Shown piece after piece: positions 56,501 to 64,000 of a DNA stretch of 64,000 nt. The notes beneath the pieces are model-generated. The model saw nothing but the letters and a program-made list of their open reading frames with translations, had not been told where the DNA came from and made no database searches. The DNA is taken from assembly GCF_051622035.1 (NCBI RefSeq), contig NC_135357.1, positions 21,380,256-21,444,255 on the forward strand, in the 5' to 3' direction. How positions within the stretch are numbered: the stretch's first letter is position 1; each line of letters opens with the position of its first letter. The stretch comes from Arctopsyche grandis. Taxonomy: Eukaryota; Arthropoda; Insecta; Trichoptera; Hydropsychidae. The translations under genes and the position numbers were made by a program.

Positions 56501-56945
56501 GGGGGGCGAAGCCCTAGACGGCATTTAATCATGGGGGCGCGGAGGGGCGAAGCCCTAAAAGGCATTAACTAAGGAGGGCGAAGCCCTAAACGGCAATTAA
56601 TCTTGGGGGCGCGGAGGGGCGAAGCCCTAAAAGTCATTAACTAAGGGGGGCGAAGCCCTAGACGGCATTTAATCATGGGGGCGCGGTGGGGCGAAGCACT
56701 AAAAGGCATCAGCTAAGGGGGGCGAAGCCCTAAACGGCAATTGCTCATTGGGGCGTGGAGGGGCGAAGCCCTAGAAGGCAAAGGCTAAGGGGGCGCCGAG
56801 GGCGAAGCCCTAGAAGGCAAAAAAAATTTTTTTTTTATTTTTTTTTTAAATTTTTTTTTTTTTTAATTAAATGTTTACTATTAGCTTAGTCATGTTTAAG
56901 CGGTTTATATTATAAATACTGAGCGAAGCCGGGTAATACAGCTAT
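53569..56945 (-). mobile_element. non-autonomous Helitron2/Helentron-like element with a giant internal array
   Basis: Minus strand. 3' end: palindrome CCCGTTGATTTCAACGGG (53581-53598) then ACTAGT (53569-53574). 5' end: TTACCCGGCTTCGCTCAGTA near 56935-56916, followed by AAACCGCTTAAACATGACTA and AGCTAATAGTAAACATTTAA, alike to 60357 and 46007. Both ends are joined by poly-A/T and the array 53640-56818. The 5' subterminal block (TTTACTATTAGCTTAGTCAT on plus) occurs twice, at about 53838-53873 and 56873-56910, so the array appears to have grown inside, or next to, a shorter copy. No coding sequence. Confidence 0.7.
53640..56818. repeat. GC-rich array with GCGAAGC mini-hairpin units
   Basis: Roughly 85-90 monomers of about 36 bp, mostly alternating as a 72-bp dimer: GGGGCGAAGCCCTAAAAGGC + ATTAACTAAGG (or AACTGATCATG), then GGGGCGAAGCCCTAGACGGC + ATTTAATCATGGGGGCGCGG. 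Nearly every monomer has GGGCGAAGCCC, a perfect short stem closed by the GAA loop. Higher-order copies exist: about 55245-55690 recurs at +1080 bp (56325-56770), and 53965-54210 at +240 bp. An AT-rich tract (53727-53870) interrupts it near the left end. Minus-strand open frames with a 24-residue period (RASPLRAPMIKCRLGLRPHD) are a consequence of the 72-bp period. Confidence 0.92.
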
Positions 56946-57458
56946 AAATAAATATTTTTAAAATTCATTAAAAAAAATATCACAGTAAAAATGTAAAATT
57001 CATTAAAAAAATTATCACATTTAAAATGTTAAATTTATTAAAAAAAATATATCACAGTAAAAATGTAAAATTCATTAAAAATAAAAATATCAGTAAAAAT
57101 GTAAAATTCATTAAAAAAAATATCACAATAAAAATTTAAATCATAGTAAAGATATAAATATCACAGTACATTGTATTTACATATGGGTTCATTTAAAAAT
57201 ATATAATAAAAAATACGTGTAAAAATATACTATTACATTTTTATATACAATAAATAAAAATTGTCATCAACACCAATATCATCGACAATCCTAGAGCTTA
57301 AATAAAGGCGTTTTTGACATAATCACAATATATGACAAATTTATCATAAAGAAGAAAAATAAATTGAACACCGATTGCAGTAAAAAGTATAATGTGTATT
57401 AAATTGAAGTACATAGAAAAAGTAAAAAAATTGAAATGAATATAAACTGAATAACACG
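56946..57458. repeat. AT-rich minisatellite
   Basis: Units like TAAAATTCATTAAAAAAAAT + ATCACAGTAAAAATG recur five to six times between about 56955 and 57160; the remainder is AT-rich without features. Confidence 0.65.
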
Positions 57459-59446
57459 TCATTTTAAAACTTTTTGATAAACAATATTTCTAGTTTTCCC
57501 ATCTTTAGCTAAAATATATAAATTTTTTCCGGTTCCCACTCTAGAACACGCTACGTATAACTGTCCGTGGGCGAAACAATCATCAGACAAATCTGTACCT
57601 GCTACTTTTAACGATTGACCCTGAGCTTTGTTAATTGATATTGCAAACGCGAGACGCACAGGAAACTGAAGTCTTTTAAATTGAAAAGGCATATCAGTAG
57701 GTACATATTAAAGGGATTCGCGGGATAAAAACATCCTCGCCTTTAACACAACCTGTGACAATGATCGCCTCTATCACGTTCGACATAAATTTTTTAATAC
57801 AAAGCCTAGTGCTGTTACAAAGCCGCGGAGCATCTAAATTTCTTAATAATACTATAGGCGCACCTAGTGCTTCCAAGCCGGTTTAAACCGAAACCGAAAA
57901 ACCGGCTTTTTGGCTCGATCAACCGGCTTTTTAAGGTTTTCTTTAATTTATGTTTTTTTCCTCAAAATTAACAATTATGAATTGATATAAAAATTTTAAA
58001 CTTAAAAAAAATCTTATTTTTCTAAAAACCGGTGAAAGCCGGGCCAATCGGCTTTTTATTTCGGGCGGTTTTTTGGAACCCCTAAGGCTCACCAACTTTA
58101 AGCGTCAGATTGTGCAAAGGCATACCGGGAGGATCGAGAGAATTTAAAAATTCGACCGGATAATTGACAGCCTCTTCAGTCTTTACGGTAGAATCTATTG
58201 ATAAATACGTTCTTGGTTGCTCAGGCAAAATTTCTAGAAGATCGATGTTCAATTTATTTACCGACTTGTACTTAAGGGCAAGAATGGCTCTTTCGAAAAG
58301 CCAGGCATGATTTTTAAAATTAGTTTTTAAATCTGAAAAAACACTTTCCTTTAAAGATTCTAAACTATCAACCGTGTTGCAAAAATTAGTGGGAAACTCT
58401 ATGAGACCTTCAACTGGACGTATTCGTCCTTCCCCGATATCTAATTGAGTTTGTGCAAATTCTCCGGATGATAGATCCCCAAACAAATGAACCCTCATGT
58501 TAGTTTTCAGTTGTAATATATTTATTTTATTCCACAATTGTGAAGATTTCAAACACGCCTTTATTTCGTCTGCCATCGTCCCTCGAGGAACGACCGGCAA
58601 CGTCTGTCGAAAATCTCCAGCTAAAACGACGACGATACCTCCCATTAATTCATTATTATTTCGAATATCTTTTAACGTACGATCGAGTGCTTCTAGGCCG
58701 TATTTATGCGCCATAGTGCACTCGTCCCATATAATTAATTTGCATTATTGAAAGACTGTTTGCATTATTGCATTATTGAAAGACAAATTAAAAGCGGAAT
58801 GGGCCGTTCTACCGCCTTGAAGTAACGTAGCAGCGATTCCCGATGAAGCTACCGCGATGGCTATTTTGGATTGTTCGCGAATTTTGGCTAACAGTAAATT
58901 TAAAACGAAAGTTTTTGCCGTACCTCCCGGAGCGTCTATAAAAAATATTCCCGGTTGATTTGAACTAACGCAATCTAAAATAGTATTATAGGCAATTTTT
59001 TGATCGGCAATCAAAGAAGATTCGTTATTGTTTAAAAATGATCTTAACTCATCACGATTATAATTTGTTTTTCTATCTAGCTTGTGATTAATGCCTTCGT
59101 CCGTGCTTCGTTCTGGACTATCGAGACCGAACTCGTCAAGTTTTTTGCCACACATTTTCAAGACCAAATTTTCTAATAAAATTAAAGATTTGTTGAAAAT
59201 CTCTGGTGTGTAGCTTATTTCCGTAAGGTCTCGACTTTCTCGTCGAAGGTTCATTAAGAGATCTTCTTTCAAGCTTTCTTTATGTGTGTTCCATAGAAAT
59301 TTTGGGTCAGAAGGACCGCAATTTGTTAACATGACAGTGAACAAATGCCTAAGCTTTGCTTGGGACTGAACCTCAGCCGCTTCAGTTAGAGTGTCGTTCC
59401 AATGAGCGTCGTTTTCCAAAATACCTCTTAGTTGACACGCTCAATA
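57459..59446 (-). pseudogene. Helitron Pif1-like helicase relic (minus strand)
   Basis: C-terminal helicase half of a Helitron polyprotein. From the start: QLRGILENDAHWNDTL, FLWNTHKESLKEDL, Walker A IDAPGGTAKTFVLNLLLAK (58920 area; Ala where GTGKT is usual), ASSGIAATLLQGGRTAHSAF, WDECTMAHKYGLEALD (Walker B region, about 58690-58730), VVVLAGDFRQTLPVVPRG, QLKTNMR, NLTLKVG|APIVLLRNLD, and the final INKAQGQSLKVAGTDL, VACSRVG, ending VYQKVLK. Three frames: a short tandem duplication near 58745-58785 breaks it before Walker B, and a hAT-type MITE (57865-58085) splits GAP of LKVGAP. No Rep domain on this side; at 59446 it meets the plus-strand Mutator-like relic. Confidence 0.9.
57865..58085. mobile_element. 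hAT-type MITE inside the Helitron helicase
   Basis: About 220 bp, TAGTGCTTCCAAGCCGG / TTTTTTGGAACCCCTA ends (hAT-like), rich in AACCGGCTTTTT motifs in both directions. Flanks GGCGCACC (57857-57864) and GGCTCACC (58086-58093) are a 7-of-8 target duplication. The helicase reads on smoothly if one copy is removed. Confidence 0.82.
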
Positions 59447-59449
59447 CAG

Positions 59450-60030
59450 CTCTCGCAATTACAATTACACGATTCAATTAATGACGACTGTGTCTTTCGT
59501 CTCCTCAAAGATAAACAAGTGAACCGCAACTTACAACTAACCACTAACTTTTGGAATGATTTAGATTTTGCTCACGGCAGAATAGATATGAGCAATCTAC
59601 ATTTGCAATTTGAAACTAAAAAAGCAAAGTATTTAAATAAGGACGTGATTGTCATAATGGATGATAATATTTATGAAGTACCGAGTGAAACGCAAGTCAG
59701 AAAGACGTATAATGTCGATTTGTAACTTGGATATTGCACGTGTGAAAGGGGGCAATTTGGCAATACGTGTAAACACCAAACTGGTGTTTGCCTATTTCAT
59801 TTAAACATAAACGAGGAAAATACTTACAAACATAGATATTTAATGGCTCAACTATCCTTAAGTGAAGATGTTTCTTACACAGAAATTTGGCCACATACAG
59901 ATTAAAAACGCTAAATACGGACATGATTGTGAAAATAGATGATGATAATTATGAAGTACCGAGTGAAAAACGTATAATGTCGATTTAGCAATTGGAAATT
60001 GCACGTGTGAAAAGAGGTAATTTGCAATGG
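59450..60030 (+). pseudogene. Mutator-like transposase, SWIM-finger part (plus strand)
   Basis: Frame 59432-59725 ends NIYEVPSETQVRKTYNVDL; just past a stop the same frame continues GYCTCERGQFGNTCKHQTGV, a SWIM zinc finger (C-x-C-x8-C-x-H), then YLMAQLSLSEDVS. A second, shorter copy of the same block (YEVPSEKRIM..., GNCTCEKRGN) stands at about 59915-60020, so there was an internal tandem duplication. The matching tail (HQTGVYLFHLNIN, YLMAQLALGENVS) lies on the other strand at about 61860-61960, from another copy of this family. Catalytic part absent here. Confidence 0.7.
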
Positions 60031-60356
60031 CAAAAAAACCAAACGAAATTAAATAAATTGGCAGAGAATCCACATTAATTAAATATAAATTGAATAAAAA
60101 TATAGGTGAGTACATAAATATATAAAAACATAAACACTAAAATATATGTATATAGCAAATGGGAGAAAACATACACATGTATGAAAATTACAATGTGACA
60201 TTCAAAAGTAAATACTATATATAAACATTCTTAAATAAATATTGAATACTACCCAGTGCTATTAAACACAGATAAACAAACGGAATAAATTTCAAAAGCT
60301 ATTTTAACATTAGATAAAATAGACATACAAAAAAAATAACTTTATTTTTATATCAT

Positions 60357-60560
60357 ACTAGTGTTTTACCCGGCTTTGCTAAGTATTTGTGATATAAACA
60401 GCTTAAACATGGCGAATCTAATAGTAAATATATATTTTATTAAACTAATTTGCATCGAAAAAAATATAATATTCAACCAATTGAATTGCCGTCATTGAAA
60501 CTTTGTATTGTTCCCAACCAACAATACTTACGTACAAAGTCTCTTTCGAAATGATATATT
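60357..60560 (+). mobile_element. Helitron2/Helentron-like 5' end (plus)
   Basis: Begins ACTAGTGTTTTACCCGGCTT, then AAACATGGCGAATCTAATAG and TTCCCAACCAACAATACTTA. Nearly the same as the minus strand of 45781-46007. No hairpin 3' end was seen to the right within the window, so it may be truncated. Confidence 0.65.
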
Positions 60561-61500
60561 AGGTTGGGTCATAGCGCTACGGCAGGTGACATTATAGATA
60601 TGTACAAATGTATACAAAAATGGGTAATACACCATACTCGCTCAATATAACGAAGAAATTTTATTTGAACTCTTTCTAATTCGAAAGAGTAATTACTTCG
60701 ACTGGGATACCAAATGATTGAGCCTGTCTCAATCAAACAGCACGCTAACGTCTTATATATATGTACAATAGACTTTTGAATTTCTTATTACAAAACCCAG
60801 CATCCTATATACCTTTCAGCAAACATTATCTATGTGAAGGTTGAAAGACCGTTTATTTACAAAAGTAATTACTGGGTTCGCCGTTTTATGTTGACGACAT
60901 AAAAGAAAATAATATTTAATTATTATAAATATAATAATTAAGACATACAAAAAAATTATAATATATAATATAAATTATCTATGTAAAAAGACGAAATTGT
61001 TTTCATGAAAAATCAGATATAACTCTGCAAAACAGATTTAGCTCATGTGATTATATTTTGTCAACAGAAAATTTATTTATTCAATGTAAATTGGGAAAAT
61101 CAAAAAAAAAATCAATTATGCTTTTTCATTGTACATACAAAAAGTATCCACGAAATTGGAGTTATAAAATAACACTCACTTGGGTCGAATCTACATTGCA
61201 GACTTACGTTCAACGTGACAGCAAAGTAAAATACAAGAAATTCCATAGTAACGTTTTTTCCCATAGAAAGTCACAACATTTTAAATTTTGAAAATTGACC
61301 AAAGTATTAAATATTGATTCAGTAAAAAAATTGTCAACAATAATTGAGGAATTGAAATATTCAAAATATCAAAAATTAATGTGACTTGGTATGTGGCGTG
61401 TTTTGTGAAACACTTTCCTCCAAATTTCATTTTCTTTTTTATTTTTGGTTCGTCCACTGAATGCCCACCTTTCAATTTTTTTATTCCTCTTGTAATACCA
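60561..61500. other. unassigned, one plus-strand open stretch
   Basis: A plus-strand frame at 61058-61291 (LFHCTYKKYPRNWSYKITLT) is lysine- and tyrosine-rich; it might be part of the neighbouring transposon relics, but no family motif is visible. Otherwise AT-rich. Confidence 0.3.
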
Positions 61501-61508
61501 GGCTTTCG

Positions 61509-63991
61509 TCACGAAATGGCTGTAGGCTGTACATTGATAGCCGATTTACGGTATCGTTTGTGCAAACAAAATCCAGTAAACCATTCGGAAAATTGTCCTT
61601 CTGTTGTGCTCTTTATTTTTTTTATAAAGGAATTCATTGTTCTTTTTGACATTTGATTGGCGAAAAGTTGCGATCTAATCAATTGCAGAGCTTTTTCATA
61701 AATATTCTCTTCGGATTCTTCGTCACTGTCTTCCATTTTGTCGATTTTTTTTTGCCAGCCTCTTCTAGGTTATCTACAATATTAGTGGAAGTGGATTGTA
61801 TGATTTCGAAATCAGTATTTATAGATCTAAGTGGTCTATAAAAATCTTTGAGGGAAACATTTTCACCCAAGGCTAGTTGAGCCATTAAATATCTATGTTC
61901 TTAAGTATTTTGTTCGTTTATATTTAAATGAAATAAGTAAACACCAGTTTGGTGTTTGTTATATGGTGGTTAATGTCTCCATGTCCGTGCAAATTGAATC
62001 AATTATAGCATTGAAAGATTTATATCTCTGTAAAATAATTTCTTTAAATATTCTAACTTTCACCTCAGAATAATTATTTGTATGGTTTCCACGTGTCCTA
62101 TGATCACGAAAACCTAAGCACCAAAATTCTCTCCGTTCCCAATAGTTGGAAATATATTTCAACCAATTTGAATATTCCAATGATATGTTATCTTTTGTTG
62201 CCATATCGTAGGCATCAGAAGTTTGCGTTTCATTATTGGCGGAATAAATTTTTTTGAATAAACGTAATAAAATTGGTCTGTCCTCTTTTAAAATGTCGTG
62301 CTTTGAGTTACAAAGCCACCTCCACACCGATTGCCCGATATGAAAAATGCATAGTAACAGTTTTGCATTGGGAAAAACGTTACCTAGAGATGTTCGTTCT
62401 GTGTTGCTGTCATCAGTCATAAAATAATGCGGAGAGCCTAATCCACCGAAGCCAAACTCGCCGATGGCTTCTTTCAACAGAGAAAATAATGAAGTATATT
62501 CCCCTGCTGTTTGCCCTTCGGAGATGAGAACGGCCAGAGGAGTAGCACCACCAGGGCTCATCGTTAAAACGAAAGTGATGCGATGCCTCTGTTTGTCACA
62601 AGATGGCGTGCTGTCTACAAACACAATTTCTTTGGCACACGGCAAATTGTGAGCCCTTCTCATCAATGAAGTTATAATTACGATGGAAAAAGGCTCTGCC
62701 CGCGTTTTAATTATGACACCCATCTCCACAAAGGCTGCCATCGTATCTTCTTCCAACTTCTGAAAACATTAAAATATACATTTTTTTTTCTTTCTTCTAA
62801 TGAGATATTTTGATAAATATATGTAAGCACAAGCAGCAAGTGGTAAGAAAATAGAATATTCAAACACCTCGATCAAAGCTGCCCCAGAAAATCGGCAAAA
62901 TTTATTTTGGACTAAGATTGGAATTCGCCACATCTGCCTCGGAATTGACCCGTAATTCCATAATGTTCCTGTGGTGAATGCAGGACTCCATAGGGGTTAT
63001 ACAATTGTCGAAATAGTTAAAAAATTCTAACTTTCGCAAAAGCGTCGGACGTAGACTACTGAGAGCTTCTGCGGAAGTTGTTGAATGGGAATGGCTATTG
63101 TTGATGTTGATGATTGTTGGCAAATTTTCCTGAAAGAAAAATTAAACAAAGTTTTTTTTGTCAATAACAATAACACTAGGTATGTATTATCCAAGCCCCT
63201 ACACGCGGACGACATATCGGCTGATCTGACTTCCTTTTAATTTGCGAGGCATTGGAGATTGCGAGAATTTGGATTCTTGTTCTAATTTCTATTCAATAAC
63301 TCGAATACAATTGTGACGATAGTTGGTTGGTAGGTACAATCGAGCGCTGTTTTACCAATAAATTTGGCAGTTAACTAACCTATCAGGGTTCGATTGCAAC
63401 ACAGTTTGTTCCAATTTCAAAGCTCGATAAATTGTTTTTTATAATCAAGGTAGGTGTTCAAAATGTTCACATATTAAGTATAATGTTTATAAAATAAAAA
63501 AAACTAACTAAATACACTAAAAAATTCAAATCTTAACTCAACAAATTACAAAGATATAAAACAGAAAAATATCATTCAGCTCACCCTTAAATGGAGATGT
63601 CTTTTTTTTGAGTCTGCATTCCCATTTTTTATGTTCATTTTTATATATGCATCACAGTTCAAATTTTTCGTTTTAATTTTTGAATCTTTTGATTTATCGT
63701 AACGACTGCGGTGACATACGTACAATATTCTAAAAAGTATTTAATAAAACATAGATATCAAAAATTAAAGTCGATATTTTTGGAACAATATTGAAACGGA
63801 CTAACCTGCTAACTTGACCTTTCTTGTTTTTGGCACACGTGCGTAAAGTCCATTGAGTGGGGTGGAGGATGGAAAATTTTGCTAATCCAATCCTTGCATT
63901 CGTCAACGCTATTCATGGCTGCATACATTTTGAGGATTCCGCCATCACCGCTTTCATCGCATCGCTGTGGCGGTACTCTTCGGGGAAACAA
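61509..63991 (-). pseudogene. Mutator-like (MULE) transposase gene with introns, decayed, reaching the window edge
   Basis: Minus strand exons in order: 63821-63991 (MYAAMNSVDECKDWISKIF, ...CQKQE), about 63598-63750 (ILYVCHRSRYDKSKDSK, a CHRS zinc-binding head typical of MULE/ZSWIM-like proteins), 62905-63129, then 61959-62759, the catalytic part: IVFVDSTPSCDKQRH (first Asp region), PHYFMTDDSNTERTSLGNVF (second Asp) and LLLCIFHIGQSVWRWL (C-x2-H). After a stop at 61959 follow a cut SWIM remnant (HQTGVYLFHLNIN) and a C-terminal stretch 61509-61890. Introns have GT..AG ends and matching phase between the first two exons. Start may lie beyond 64000. Stops within and between exons show decay. No terminal repeats seen. 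Confidence 0.75.
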
Positions 63992-64000
63992 AGGGAGATG

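Noticed and set aside
59697-60115. Minus-strand frames of 75-85 codons (YSPIFLFNLYLINV...)
   Set aside because: AT-rich shadows of the plus-strand Mutator-like relic.

Overview
This is AT-rich nuclear DNA from an animal, almost certainly an insect. The genes have short exons with GT..AG introns, their products match insect or animal families, and the gaps are full of TATG/CATA microsatellites and eukaryotic transposons. I could not settle the insect order. No bacterial features are present.

Six host genes can be followed exon by exon. On the minus strand: an ArfGAP of the SMAP family (1809-7704), the mitochondrial import subunit Tim23 (12906-15025), mitochondrial ribosomal protein mL39/MRPL39 (25018-26734, first exon not found) and the F-box/WD40 ubiquitin-ligase receptor Slimb/beta-TrCP (33846-39591, 11 exons). 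On the plus strand: the alternative-RFC cohesion factor DSCC1/DCC1 (18658-21695) and a small secreted protein resembling DUF1091/ML lipid-binding proteins (23103-24414). A short possible coding exon of unknown gene lies at 28600-28669. These are ordinary housekeeping and signalling genes; nothing suggests they work as a cluster.

The rest is a layered transposon landscape. Several layers can be dated relative to each other by exact target-site duplications: a SINE inside a solo LTR inside an inverted-repeat element (8131-9288); two adjacent TTA-flanked elements, one holding a solo LTR and the other a 9-bp-TSD foldback element (15188-17652); a hAT inside a hAT (47089-48853); a solo LTR and a 262-bp palindrome inside another element (39944-40917). 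Two copies of one palindromic hAT-type element lie in opposite orientations (5967-6300 and 14058-14397). LTR material is present only as solo LTRs or fragments.

From 41 kb to the right edge almost everything is mobile DNA: hAT transposase relics, two Helitron relics on opposite strands (49690-51945 plus, 57459-59446 minus), Mutator-like transposase relics with a SWIM zinc finger (59450-60030 plus, 61509-63991 minus), and a Helitron2/Helentron-like element (53569-56945) swollen by a roughly 3.2-kb array. Most units of that array carry GCGAAGC, the sequence known to form an exceptionally stable DNA mini-hairpin, and the same motif lies in the terminal sequence of the element family. This array is the most unusual object in the window.
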